From Bradyrhizobium sp. 195 (lineage in GTDB: Bacteria; Pseudomonadota; Alphaproteobacteria; Rhizobiales; Xanthobacteraceae): DNA of 64,000 nt. This document shows positions 1 to 8,039 of this stretch, piece by piece. The translations under genes and the position numbers were made by a program. How positions within the stretch are numbered: position 1 is the stretch's first letter; every line of letters starts with the position of its first letter. The stretch is taken from positions 2,666,001 to 2,730,000 of the forward strand of contig NZ_CP082161.1 of the NCBI RefSeq assembly GCF_023101665.1, in the 5' to 3' direction. The notes beneath the pieces were generated by a model. It worked only from the letters and a program-made list of their open reading frames with translations, was not told where the DNA came from and searched no databases.

Positions 1-81
1 GCCGATCGAAGTCTCGATCCACCAGCTTTGCCGCCCGGAAGCCGGCAACAACGGGGACTTACCCGCCGACAGGAAGGTCAG

Positions 82-116
82 CCTCAGAGCGGGAAGGGCA
101 TTCGCCCGCTCCGAGG
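82..116. terminator. Hairpin after the fadB-like gene
   Basis: An inverted repeat with arms CCTC-A-GAGCGGG and CCCGCTC-C-GAGG (11 paired bases, one mismatch, 11-nt loop) lies just past the stop codon of the minus-strand fadB-like gene. No T-tract follows on either strand, so it may be a processing or attenuating hairpin rather than a classic intrinsic terminator. The first 124 bases otherwise show no gene. Confidence 0.35.
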
Positions 117-124
117 CCAGCAAC

Positions 125-2194
125 TCAGGTGAATTTCGCGTTCTGATTGGCCAGCTTCTTCAGCAACGGTGCCGGCTCGAGCGACGGATCGTTTGCTTCC
201 TTCGCATAGTACGACAGCTTGTCAGCGATTGTCTTCAGCCCGATATGGTCGGCGTAATACATGGGGCCTCCACGATAGACGGGCCATCCGTACCCATAAA
301 GCCATACCACGTCGATATCGCTTGCTCGAGTCGCGATGCCTTCTTCAAGGATTCGCGCTCCTTCGTTGATCATCGCATATGTCGTCCGCTCCAGGATTTC
401 CTCATCGCTGATCGTGCGCCGCTTGCGCCCGAGACGCATCAACGTCTGATCGATCAGTTTCTCGACTTCCGGATCGGGAAGGGGAGCGCGCGAGCCGCTT
501 TCATACCGGAAAAAGCCCTTTCCGGTCTTCTGTCCGAAGCGGCCAGCCTCGCATAAGGCGTCTTCGATCTCCGACTTGATGCCACGATCCTGTCGCGAGC
601 GCCACCCGATATCTAGTCCGGCGAGGTCGCCCATCGCGAACGGACCCATCGGCATTCCGAACTTGGTCAGGGCGGCATCTACCTGCTGAGGAAGTGCGCC
701 GTCGAAAAGCAGCTGGCTGGCCTGATGCTGCCGGGCCATGAGCATGCGATTGCCGACGAAGCCGTCGCAGACACCGACGATCACCGGCACTTTTCCGATC
801 TTCCGCGCCAATGAAACTGCAGTTACCAGCGCGTCGGGCGCGGTGCTCTTGGCGCGGACGATTTCGCACAGTTTCATCACGTTGGCCGGGCTGAAGAAGT
901 GCATGCCGACCACGTCCTGGGGACGCCCGGTCTCTTTGGCGATCTCATTGATGTCCAGAAAGGAGGTGTTGGTCGCCAGGATAGCGCCAGATTTCGCGAT
1001 CTTGTCGAGCTGTCCGAAAACCTCCTTTTTGATCGCCATGGTTTCGAATACAGCCTCTACGATGAGGTCGGCTTGCCCGGCGTTGTCGAGACCGACGGCT
1101 CCCGTGATGAGTGCCATGCGCTTCGCAGGCGCATCGGCGGGAATACCACCCCGGGCTGCGGTGGCTTCATAGTTTTTGCGGATGACGCCCAATCCGCGAT
1201 CGAGCTGCTCCTTGCCGGTCTCCACCAAAGTGACAGGAATGCCTGCGTTCGCGAACGACATCGCGATCCCGCCCCCCATGGTGCCGGCGCCGATGATCGC
1301 CACGCCCTCGACCGAACGCGGCTTGGTGCCGGTCTCGACACCGGCGATCTTCGCTGCCTCTCGCTCGGCGAAGAAAGCGTATCGCAGAGCCTTCGATTGA
1401 TCGCTGCTCATCAGCCGGAGGAACAACTCTCGTTCTTTCTTCAGCCCCTGCTCAAAGGGTAGATCCAGCGCATGGCCGATTGCGTCGGCCGCAACGAACG
1501 GCGCCTCCAATCCTCTGACCTTCTTTGTAATTGCAGCCACCGCGCCGGTGAAGATCGAGCGGTCCGATCGAGCCGCGGCCAGCTTGGTGTCATCGTCGCG
1601 CAACCTGCGAAGCGGGCGCCTGTCGGCAAGGAGCTTTCGAGCGAAGGCTTCGCCGCCCGAGGCTGCCTCCTCGACCACCTCCTCGATCAATCCGTTCTGA
1701 AACGCTTCGTTGGCGCCGATGGGGTCGCCGCCGATGATCATTTTAACGGCAAGTTCTGGACCCACTGCGCGCGGCAGGCGCTGTGTGCCGCCGGCGCCTG
1801 GCAATAGACCGAGTTTGACCTCGGGCAGGCCAAGCTTCGAACCCTTATCCGCCACCCGGAAATGACACGCCAGGGCGACCTCAAGCCCCCCACCGAGAGC
1901 GGTGCCGTGAATTGCCGCGATGACGGGCTTCGGGCTGCTCTCAATCGCGGTCAGGACCTCATCGAGGGCCGGCTTCTTCGGAGGCTTGCCGAATTCCGTG
2001 ATGTCGGCTCCGGCGATGAACGTCCGTCCTGCGCAGGTCAGCACGATGGCCTGAATGGAGGGATCGGCGATGGCCTGTTGGACGCACTCCAGAATGCCGC
2101 CGCGTACTGCTGCACTGAGCGCATTGACGGGAGGGCTATCGATGGTGACGATGCCTACGACGTCGTGGGACTTCAGGCTTACGACAGTGCTCAT
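125..2194 (-). CDS. Bifunctional enoyl-CoA hydratase / 3-hydroxyacyl-CoA dehydrogenase (FadB/FadJ-like)
   Basis: This 689-residue protein should carry out hydration of 2-enoyl-CoA and NAD-dependent oxidation of 3-hydroxyacyl-CoA in cytosolic beta-oxidation. The N-terminal crotonase domain (about 1-190) has the oxyanion-hole motif [10 protein letters not shown] and both crotonase glutamates (E105, E125, the latter in [14 protein letters not shown]). A central NAD-binding motif, [14 protein letters not shown], starts near residue 298, and [11 protein letters not shown] carries the dehydrogenase histidine. Length is normal for FadJ-type trifunctional-alpha proteins. It is followed downstream by a hairpin and preceded, 106 bases away, by etfBA on the same strand, which would take electrons from the acyl-CoA dehydrogenase step. 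The start codon follows a purine-rich GGAGGAGAT stretch on the minus strand. Substrate chain length cannot be told from sequence. Confidence 0.93.
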   Translation of the reverse strand: MSTVVSLKSHDVVGIVTIDSPPVNALSAAVRGGILECVQQAIADPSIQAIVLTCAGRTFIAGADITEFGKPPKKPALDEVLTAIESSPKPVIAAIHGTALGGGLEVALACHFRVADKGSKLGLPEVKLGLLPGAGGTQRLPRAVGPELAVKMIIGGDPIGANEAFQNGLIEEVVEEAASGGEAFARKLLADRRPLRRLRDDDTKLAAARSDRSIFTGAVAAITKKVRGLEAPFVAADAIGHALDLPFEQGLKKERELFLRLMSSDQSKALRYAFFAEREAAKIAGVETGTKPRSVEGVAIIGAGTMGGGIAMSFANAGIPVTLVETGKEQLDRGLGVIRKNYEATAARGGIPADAPAKRMALITGAVGLDNAGQADLIVEAVFETMAIKKEVFGQLDKIAKSGAILATNTSFLDINEIAKETGRPQDVVGMHFFSPANVMKLCEIVRAKSTAPDALVTAVSLARKIGKVPVIVGVCDGFVGNRMLMARQHQASQLLFDGALPQQVDAALTKFGMPMGPFAMGDLAGLDIGWRSRQDRGIKSEIEDALCEAGRFGQKTGKGFFRYESGSRAPLPDPEVEKLIDQTLMRLGRKRRTISDEEILERTTYAMINEGARILEEGIATRASDIDVVWLYGYGWPVYRGGPMYYADHIGLKTIADKLSYYAKEANDPSLEPAPLLKKLANQNAKFT

Positions 2195-2300
2195 CGATCT
2201 CCTCCATATCGCCGTCCTGGACGGCGTTTGCCGTTGGAATTGCCGGGTACGTTGGGTCGCATTCGCGCGCCGAACGGTGCATGGGCTGGCGCCACGTGCA

Positions 2301-3236
2301 TTACTTGCCGAGTTCGGCCGTCAGCTCCGGAACCGCCTGGTAGAGGTCGGCGACCAGGCCGTAATCGGCAACCTGGAAGATCGGCGCGTCCTCGTCCTTG
2401 TTGATCGCGACGATCACCTTGGAGTCCTTCATGCCGGCCAGATGCTGGATGGCGCCGGAAATGCCGACGGCGACATAGAGCTCGGGGGCCACGACCTTGC
2501 CGGTCTGGCCGACCTGCCAGTCGTTCGGCGCATAGCCGGCGTCGACCGCCGCGCGCGAGGCACCGACGCCGGCGCCCAGCTTGTCGGCGAGCGGCTCGAT
2601 GTACTTTGCGAAGTTCTCGCGACTTTGCATGGCGCGGCCACCGGAGACGATGATCTTGGCCGAGGTCAGCTCGGGGCGGTCGTTCTTCGCGACTTCCTCG
2701 CCGACGAAGGACGACAGGCCGGGATCGGCCGCTGCAGCCACGCTCTCGACGGGCGCGCTGCCGCCTTCACCCGCGGCGGCGAAGGTCGAGGTACGCACCG
2801 TGATGACCTTCTTGGCGTCCTTCGACTTCACCGTCTGGATGGCATTGCCGGCATAGATCGGACGCTCATAGGTGTCGGGCGCGACCACCTTGATGATCTC
2901 CGAAACCTGCATGACGTCGAGCAGGGCTGCGATGCGCGGCATCACGTTCTTGAAGCGCGAGGTCGCGGGCGCGACGATGGCGTCGTAGCCGGGCGCCAGC
3001 GAGACGATCAGCGCAGCCAGCGGCTCGGCGAGATCGTGCGCGTAAAGCGCGCCATCGGCGAGCAGCACCTTCTTCACACCTGCGAGCTTGGCGGCCGCAT
3101 CTGCCGCGGCTTTGGCGTTCTCGCCGGCGACCAGCACCTCGACATCCGCGCCGAGCGCGGCGGCCGCGGTCAGCGCCTTGTTGGTCGCATCCTTCAGCGA
3201 CGCGTTGTCGTGTTCGGCAATCAGAAGCGTCGTCAT
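2301..3236 (-). CDS. etfA: Electron transfer flavoprotein alpha subunit
   Basis: EtfA pairs with EtfB, binds FAD and passes electrons from acyl-CoA dehydrogenases to ETF-ubiquinone oxidoreductase. The 311-residue length is typical. The C-terminal half has the conserved ETF-alpha FAD domain: [41 protein letters not shown] and [11 protein letters not shown]. Its ATG overlaps the TGA of etfB by one base (TGATG), so the two are translationally coupled. It shares the etfB promoter and therefore the putative operator at 4017-4031. Two acyl-CoA dehydrogenase genes that need ETF lie at 18.6-21.0 kb behind a promoter of the same design. Confidence 0.96.
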   Translation of the reverse strand: MTTLLIAEHDNASLKDATNKALTAAAALGADVEVLVAGENAKAAADAAAKLAGVKKVLLADGALYAHDLAEPLAALIVSLAPGYDAIVAPATSRFKNVMPRIAALLDVMQVSEIIKVVAPDTYERPIYAGNAIQTVKSKDAKKVITVRTSTFAAAGEGGSAPVESVAAAADPGLSSFVGEEVAKNDRPELTSAKIIVSGGRAMQSRENFAKYIEPLADKLGAGVGASRAAVDAGYAPNDWQVGQTGKVVAPELYVAVGISGAIQHLAGMKDSKVIVAINKDEDAPIFQVADYGLVADLYQAVPELTAELGK

Positions 3237-3985
3237 CAGAGCACCCCGGCTTCGTTCTTGAGTTTCGACACCAGCTCGGCGACGTCCTTGACCTTGACGC
3301 CCGCCTTGCGGCCCGCCGGTTCCGTCGTCTTGAGAACCTCGAGACGCGCGGTGGCGTCGACGCCGTAATCGGCGACGGTCTTCTCCGCGATCGGCTTCTT
3401 CTTGGCCTTCATGATGTTGGGCAGCGACGCGTAGCGCGGCTCGTTGAGACGCAGGTCGGTGGTGACGATCGCCGGTCCCTTCAGCTTGACGGTCTGGAGG
3501 CCGCCGTCGACTTCGCGGGTGACCTTGAAGTCAGAACCTTCGACCTCGAGCTTCGAGGCGAATGTCGCCTGCGACCAGCCGAGCAGCGCGGCCAGCATCT
3601 GGCCGGTCTGATTGCTGTCGTCGTCGATCGCCTGCTTGCCGAGAATAATCAGGCCCGGCTGCTCTTCGTCGGCGATCTTCTTGAGAATCTTCGCGACCGC
3701 CAGCGGCTCGACGGTACCGTCGGCCTTCACGAGGATGCCGCGGTCGGCACCCATCGCAAGACCGGTGCGGATCGTCTCCGACGCCTGCGCCGGTCCAATG
3801 GAGACCACCACGACCTCGGTGGCCTTGCCACCTTCTTTCAGGCGCAGGGCTTCCTCGACCGCGATTTCGTCGAACGGGTTCATCGACATCTTGACGTTGG
3901 CGAGTTCAACGCCCGATCCATCGCCCTTGACGCGGACCTTGACGTTGTAATCGACCACCCGCTTTACCGGCACTAAGACCTTCAT
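3236..3985 (-). CDS. etfB: Electron transfer flavoprotein beta subunit
   Basis: EtfB is the AMP-binding partner of EtfA. The start is placed at the ATG giving [17 protein letters not shown] (249 residues, family-typical), because a GGAGG sits just upstream on the minus strand and a further 32-codon in-frame extension would run through the promoter. Motifs include [37 protein letters not shown] and [22 protein letters not shown] (the adenine-nucleotide loop). It is first in the etfBA operon. A -35 TTGACA (4038-4033), the operator (4017-4031) and a -10-like TATCGA lie directly upstream, so repression by the GTTCT-motif regulator is likely. Confidence 0.96.
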   Translation of the reverse strand: MKVLVPVKRVVDYNVKVRVKGDGSGVELANVKMSMNPFDEIAVEEALRLKEGGKATEVVVVSIGPAQASETIRTGLAMGADRGILVKADGTVEPLAVAKILKKIADEEQPGLIILGKQAIDDDSNQTGQMLAALLGWSQATFASKLEVEGSDFKVTREVDGGLQTVKLKGPAIVTTDLRLNEPRYASLPNIMKAKKKPIAEKTVADYGVDATARLEVLKTTEPAGRKAGVKVKDVAELVSKLKNEAGVL

Positions 3986-4016
3986 CGAGTAGCCTCCATT
4001 TGGAAGAATTCGATAA

Positions 4017-4038
4017 GTTCCATAAAAGAACTTGTCAA
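4017..4038 (-). promoter_or_regulatory. etfBA promoter with GTTCT-type operator
   Basis: Read on the minus strand, a perfect -35 box TTGACA (4038-4033) is followed after one base by the palindrome GTTCT-TTTAT-GGAAC (4031-4017) and then a -10-like TATCGA at 17-bp spacing. The palindrome lies entirely between -35 and -10, a repressor position. The same arrangement recurs at 12.6, 16.7, 17.8 and 62.2 kb. The regulator is not identified. Confidence 0.7.
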
Positions 4039-4252
4039 GAGGATGCAAGCGCTCTGGCAAGCAGGACAGTTCGGCGGCCAAATCGGCTGCACGTCGTGAA
4101 CGACCGCTTATTCATTTTTGACTAGGCGCTGCTCGAAATGCGCGGCTCGACCGGGTTGCAGGAAACACACCTACTTTCTCACCCTAGGTTCATCCTCGGA
4201 AATCGATCCGTTCGTCATGCGCGACGACCGGATCACGCTCCCAGGAAAACCA

Positions 4253-5524
4253 ATGAGGTGGACGTTGGAGCAGCGAACTTTGTATCCGGATCGATCGAAC
4301 CAGGAGGCTAGAGAGAGGTCTCATAACTTCGGTCCGATCATCGCTGCATATGGATCTGACGACCTCGTGAGAATGGCGGACACACTGGCGATCGGACTCG
4401 CCATAGAGATGGAGCCGACGACATGGGAAGGCATCCGGACGGCCGGCGAGTCTGCGCGACCAGCGGTCCTGAAAATTCCGGGTGTCCCGGCCGCCATTGA
4501 GATTGACTCGTCCGGGAGGTTGCGTCCGCTTCGTCAGCACGGCTTTCTGGTCGGTGACGAGATCGACAAGCTCATGACATCCGCAGGCTTACGGAGCCGG
4601 CTACATCGTCTGAGATCGAAAAGCAGAGATATCGCTTTCGATTTGCTCGCGCCACTCACTCTTCCGGGGCGCTTTCCGTCTAGAACAGAGTTCCGGTCCG
4701 TATGCAGATGGGCGCCTCTCATCGAAGTGTTGGCATATGCGCTGGCAACTCGCTATCTGGCGGCCCTGGAAGACTTAGGTGAGCGCGCGAGGGTCGAAGC
4801 CAATACCACATTCAGTGTCGGTGAATGCAACTATTGCGCAATAGCTCACGCGATGGCTCATTTCGCCCTGATGAGCAGCGACGCTCCTGAATACTGGTTG
4901 GCTGAAGCGGCCAAATCATCGACCTTGAATGGGTGGACTCCTAGCCTGGGATTCACGCGAGCGCGCACAATATGGTTGGCGGCGGCCGGAGCGAAGTCGG
5001 CGGCCGCGTTCGGACCGACTGCCTTGGAATGTTATCTCAGGATGTTGGTCACCGCGCGCCACGCGTTCCGGATCTTTGACGCTCTGTTCGGCTTGACCGC
5101 TATCGCTCTCAGCCATGATCACGTGCGTGAAGAGGTACTGCAAGCTGTTATGTATCACGCGCAGATGGTTAGTGACCGATCTGTCGACGACATCGATTGT
5201 GTGACGCTTGCTTTTCGTTCCGCGATCGAAGTGTTGAAGTGGCGCCCCGGCGGACACTCGCCTGTAGCCGCGCTCGATCGCCTCGGTTGGCGCCGTGACC
5301 ACGAGGGAGACGGCCTTGCTTCGCCGCCGGCCTTTCGTCTCGATCCAACCGAAACCGCACCGAATGGCATGATGCTCGGCTTCAGCGCGCTTCCGGCGAT
5401 GTTGAAAGCCTCGCCGGCCCAGCATTATCCAAGATCCAAAGCGAGAGTTTGCCGGCTCAAGCTTCGCGAAACGGAGATGCTACAGATTGCGAGACGAGCC
5501 TGGCTCCTTCATCCCACAGAATAA
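4253..5524 (+). CDS. Unrecognised protein with AhpD-like CxxCxxxH motif
   Basis: I do not recognise this protein as a whole. The start at 4253 is preferred because AGGAAAA precedes it. In-frame ATGs at 4118 and 4217 would give up to 468 residues. A segment ending GECNYCAIAH (Cys codons at 4826 and 4835, His at 4847) matches the CxxCxxxH signature of AhpD/carboxymuconolactone-decarboxylase proteins and sits at the end of a helix, as it does there. It is also preceded by the family's glutamate. Flanking sequence is largely alpha-helical with no signal peptide or membrane span. It diverges from etfBA. Its codon use is less GC-extreme than its neighbours, and it carries many Arg codons and irregular third positions, consistent with acquired or fast-evolving DNA. 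A peroxidase or thiol-redox role is only a hint. Confidence 0.6.
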   Translation: MRWTLEQRTLYPDRSNQEARERSHNFGPIIAAYGSDDLVRMADTLAIGLAIEMEPTTWEGIRTAGESARPAVLKIPGVPAAIEIDSSGRLRPLRQHGFLVGDEIDKLMTSAGLRSRLHRLRSKSRDIAFDLLAPLTLPGRFPSRTEFRSVCRWAPLIEVLAYALATRYLAALEDLGERARVEANTTFSVGECNYCAIAHAMAHFALMSSDAPEYWLAEAAKSSTLNGWTPSLGFTRARTIWLAAAGAKSAAAFGPTALECYLRMLVTARHAFRIFDALFGLTAIALSHDHVREEVLQAVMYHAQMVSDRSVDDIDCVTLAFRSAIEVLKWRPGGHSPVAALDRLGWRRDHEGDGLASPPAFRLDPTETAPNGMMLGFSALPAMLKASPAQHYPRSKARVCRLKLRETEMLQIARRAWLLHPTE

Positions 5525-5531
5525 CACAATG

Positions 5532-5611
5532 AAAAAAAACCGGCCGCTTTCGCAGCCGGTTAAGTAGTCCGAGCCAGATCTCGCCGTCTCCTGGGCCGGA
5601 CCGGGAGGTTG
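5532..5611 (-). ncRNA. Candidate small RNA with anti-Shine-Dalgarno loop and intrinsic terminator
   Basis: On the minus strand a promoter (-35 TTGACT at 5645-5640, 17-bp spacer, -10 TTTTAT at 5622-5617) precedes about 80 nt of non-coding sequence that ends in a textbook terminator: arms AACCGGC/GCCGGTT (5561-5538) followed by eight T. The predicted 5' end is single-stranded AACCUCCCG, complementary to a ribosome-binding site. It is followed by a hairpin with arms GTCCG/CGGAC and an inner GCC/GGC stem. This architecture resembles alphaproteobacterial trans-acting sRNAs of the alpha-r14/suhB kind; that match is from memory and unverified. The terminator could alternatively serve the gene at 5732-7060, 170 bases upstream on this strand, but the intervening promoter argues for a separate transcript. 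Confidence 0.65.
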
Positions 5612-5644
5612 CGGGAATAAAACATTGAGATGATGGCTTAGTCA

Positions 5645-5659
5645 ATTCTAAAAAAGAAC
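5645..5659. promoter_or_regulatory. GTTCT-type operator beside the sRNA promoter
   Basis: ATTCT-AAAAA-AGAAC matches the operator at the other sites except for the first base. It abuts the -35 box of the candidate sRNA, sharing one base with it, rather than lying between -35 and -10. Both flanking protein genes converge here, so the only promoter it could act on is that of the sRNA. Confidence 0.5.
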
Positions 5660-5731
5660 TAAAAGGTTCGAACCTGCGGCCAGTAGGCGCCCGAGCTGCA
5701 CGCCTACGGCTTGGCTCGCAACAGTGTTTTG

Positions 5732-7060
5732 TCATTTCGGGAAGCAGGCGCCGAAGGCCTTCAGGAGTTGAAGAGGACCCTTCAATCGAATCTTTCTCTG
5801 CGCGAGCGCCAGGACGACCGAGAGCTGACCATTCAAAGTCTTCAGCCAAGCGGCTGAGTCCGCCTGAATGCGCAAGTCCGGGGTACCAATGAGGCCGTCG
5901 GTGACGGTCAGCTTCTGATTTTTGATAACCACCGTGGCCTCCTTGGGCTCTTGGCCCGTGAAGACGAAGTGGTAGGTGGCATTCAAGCCCTTAGCCCTAT
6001 TACGCTGGAAGGTAAGCCCCATTCCGAAGAGAAATGCGCCGATACTCGAGGCCCGGGCACTCGAGCGTACAAACCGAAGCGACTTGTGCGGGAACATCTT
6101 CGCGGCGTGACTTGCTGCATCGGAATCCCGGACGACATACAGCGGCTCGACTTTGTCCTGCAACGGTTTGACGATCGTTTCCACGTGCGCTTTGCGGTCT
6201 GACAAGTAGCCGGCCATGACGTCTTCGCCGGCAGGACAAACCGCGACGCAATAGGCCGCATTGTAGTTGGGGCCGTACGAGAGGCTCTGCCAGCGCTTGA
6301 CTGTTTCTGCCAGCGGTTGGCGTTCACGGTAGTCCTTGGCGGACTTCGCGTCCGCGATGTCCTCGATCCATTGTGCGAATCCGCCCATGAACTGCTGGTA
6401 GTTGTGGTTGAGGCAGGAAGAAAAATCGAAATAGCCATCGGGCTTGATCGCGCCGACCGGACAGGCGACGACGCAGAGCCTGCACTCGAAGCAGGGATTG
6501 TAGTCGAGTGGCTTCGACGGCGCCTCTATGTCGAGATCGACCAGCACGGTGCCCAAAAGGATAAAGCTGCCGAATTTGGGATGGATGACGCTGCGATGGA
6601 TGCCGCGCTTTCCAACGCCGGCAGCTTCGGCAATGAGCTTGTGTGAGACGACCCATCCCCGTTCCGGGTATTTGTCGAACTCCATGGGGAATGCCATCGG
6701 CGGGTTCATCGCCGAGATGCCCATGTCCTCCAGCCGCCGAACGAGCTCGCGCGCGATATCGTCGACCTCGTGAGAAATCTTGTGGAACTCGTTATTGGAC
6801 GCTGAACGCGCGGGTGAACGGATGGGACCGCGATTCATCCTGCTCACGATGCTCACCGCCAATCGCGCCCCCGCGAATGCCCGTCGGGCGTGAACCGCTT
6901 CGTCCTTTACCAGGGGGTCATCGAGGCTGACGATACCGCAATCATCTGCACCGCATTCCATGACCAACGCCTTCAAAGCATCGAGGCTAAGGGCTGCAGG
7001 CGGTGCCGGAGGGTTGAGCCGTATGCGTTCGGCGATCGGGTGGTCTTTAAGTCCCGCCAT
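5732..7060 (-). CDS. QueG-like 4Fe-4S protein fused to a C-terminal SCP2 (sterol-carrier) domain
   Basis: The start at 7060 follows AAGGAGACC on the minus strand and gives 442 residues; a longer in-frame ATG at 7129 has no such site. Residues 185-280 hold two ferredoxin-type clusters: C190xxC193xxC196xxxC200P, and C216 with C271xxxC275P. This is the layout of epoxyqueuosine reductase (QueG) and reductive-dehalogenase C-terminal domains. The last roughly 105 residues (about 335-442) look like an SCP2 lipid-binding domain: FVFTGQEPKEATVVIKNQKLTVTDG, then WLKTLNGQLSVVLALAQRKIRLKG. There is no cobalamin-binding motif that I can see. I infer an electron-transfer or reductive step on a hydrophobic or CoA-bound substrate. 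It is monocistronic, with no Tat signal, so cytoplasmic. Confidence 0.75.
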   Translation of the reverse strand: MAGLKDHPIAERIRLNPPAPPAALSLDALKALVMECGADDCGIVSLDDPLVKDEAVHARRAFAGARLAVSIVSRMNRGPIRSPARSASNNEFHKISHEVDDIARELVRRLEDMGISAMNPPMAFPMEFDKYPERGWVVSHKLIAEAAGVGKRGIHRSVIHPKFGSFILLGTVLVDLDIEAPSKPLDYNPCFECRLCVVACPVGAIKPDGYFDFSSCLNHNYQQFMGGFAQWIEDIADAKSAKDYRERQPLAETVKRWQSLSYGPNYNAAYCVAVCPAGEDVMAGYLSDRKAHVETIVKPLQDKVEPLYVVRDSDAASHAAKMFPHKSLRFVRSSARASSIGAFLFGMGLTFQRNRAKGLNATYHFVFTGQEPKEATVVIKNQKLTVTDGLIGTPDLRIQADSAAWLKTLNGQLSVVLALAQRKIRLKGPLQLLKAFGACFPK

Positions 7061-7579
7061 GCTGGTCTCCTTGATCTGAAGGCTGCATCTGAAGGCTGCG
7101 TGCACCCGCGCGCGGTGCGCCGGACCCAATTACGGGCATATGATACTATCACGTTGTGCAGGCAGGTAAACTGCCATTTCATTGAGGTTCGTTTGGCGAT
7201 TTGATGCTAAGGGCCTGGAGCACCGAGTCTGATCCGTACGCCCGATGCACGACAGCTCCGAACTGGTCTTGCGTCGGTGTTCGCCGAAAGCATGATAGAC
7301 GTTATCTGAGAGACGGACCGAGCGACGAGGGGGCCCTGCGGGACCGAGCGTCGTGCTGCGCACTGCTTCCGAAAATCCAAGGTGTAGAACGGTTCTGCCG
7401 AAACGCGCTTCGCGGCAATTCAGCGGTAAAGCAAAGCTATTCGATTCTGAATTGGCCGAGGCCTCCGTAACGACCTATTCGTCAAGAATACGTACCAGGT
7501 TCGACACATCGGATCCGGCGGCCGCGGTGCTTGGAGAGGCAGGCAGGTGCCGTTGTTCGCCACTACAGGAGCATTCGCA
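7061..7579. other. Intergenic region without a recognisable gene
   Basis: About 520 bases separate the divergent Fe-S/SCP2 gene and the first IorA-type gene. Short open frames here have no ribosome-binding site or familiar motif. The stretch must contain promoters for both flanking genes, but no convincing -35/-10 pair or long palindrome stands out. A short AGAACGGTTCT palindrome at 7384-7394 is too isolated to interpret. Confidence 0.5.
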
Positions 7580-8038
7580 ATGCAGTTGACCGTCAACAGT
7601 AAGCGCTACGATCTGGATGTCGAACCGGAAATGCCGCTCCTTTGGGTGCTCCGAGACGAGCTTGGTATCTCAGGGCCGAAGTACGGTTGCGGGGCGGGCC
7701 TTTGCGGTGCGTGCACCGTTCATATCGACGGTACCGCGGTTCGTTCCTGCTCGATCAACGCTGGTGAGGTCCGCGGCAGCATCACGACAATCGAGGGTCT
7801 GGGCACTCCCGCAAACCTGCACATTGTTCAGCAGGCTTGGATCGAGCACCAAGTTGCGCAGTGCGGTTATTGTCAGTCCGGCCAAATGATGACTGCAGCG
7901 GCCCTGCTATCGAAAACCCCCGATCCGTCAGACACCGAAATCGCCGACGCCATGAGCGGAAATCTTTGTCGCTGCGGCACTTATACTCGCATCCACAGCG
8001 CCGTCAAAACTGCTGCCCAGATGATGAAGGGGAAATAA
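7580..8038 (+). CDS. 2Fe-2S subunit of an IorAB-type molybdenum hydroxylase (first copy)
   Basis: The 152-residue protein is the electron-transfer subunit of a xanthine-oxidase-family enzyme of the isoquinoline 1-oxidoreductase / aldehyde oxidoreductase kind. The plant-type cluster ligands are C37, C42, C45 and C57 (motif [15 protein letters not shown]). The second, helical cluster is held by C95, C98, C130 and C132 ([10 protein letters not shown] and CRCGTY). The ATG at 7580 is chosen because AGGAG stands 8 bases upstream; an in-frame ATG 11 codons earlier lacks this. One base separates its stop from the molybdopterin-subunit gene. There is no FAD-subunit gene in this operon, typical of IorAB enzymes, which pass electrons to a cytochrome. 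Confidence 0.92.
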   Translation: MQLTVNSKRYDLDVEPEMPLLWVLRDELGISGPKYGCGAGLCGACTVHIDGTAVRSCSINAGEVRGSITTIEGLGTPANLHIVQQAWIEHQVAQCGYCQSGQMMTAAALLSKTPDPSDTEIADAMSGNLCRCGTYTRIHSAVKTAAQMMKGK

Positions 8039-8039
8039 C

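Noticed and set aside
2055..3368. Long open frame on the plus strand opposite etfA
   Set aside because: It spans the 3' end of etfB, all of etfA and the start of fadB on the other strand, with antisense-like composition.
5665..5674. GGTTCGAACC resembling a tRNA T-loop
   Set aside because: No matching T-stem, anticodon arm or acceptor stem surrounds it; it is a short self-complementary sequence only.
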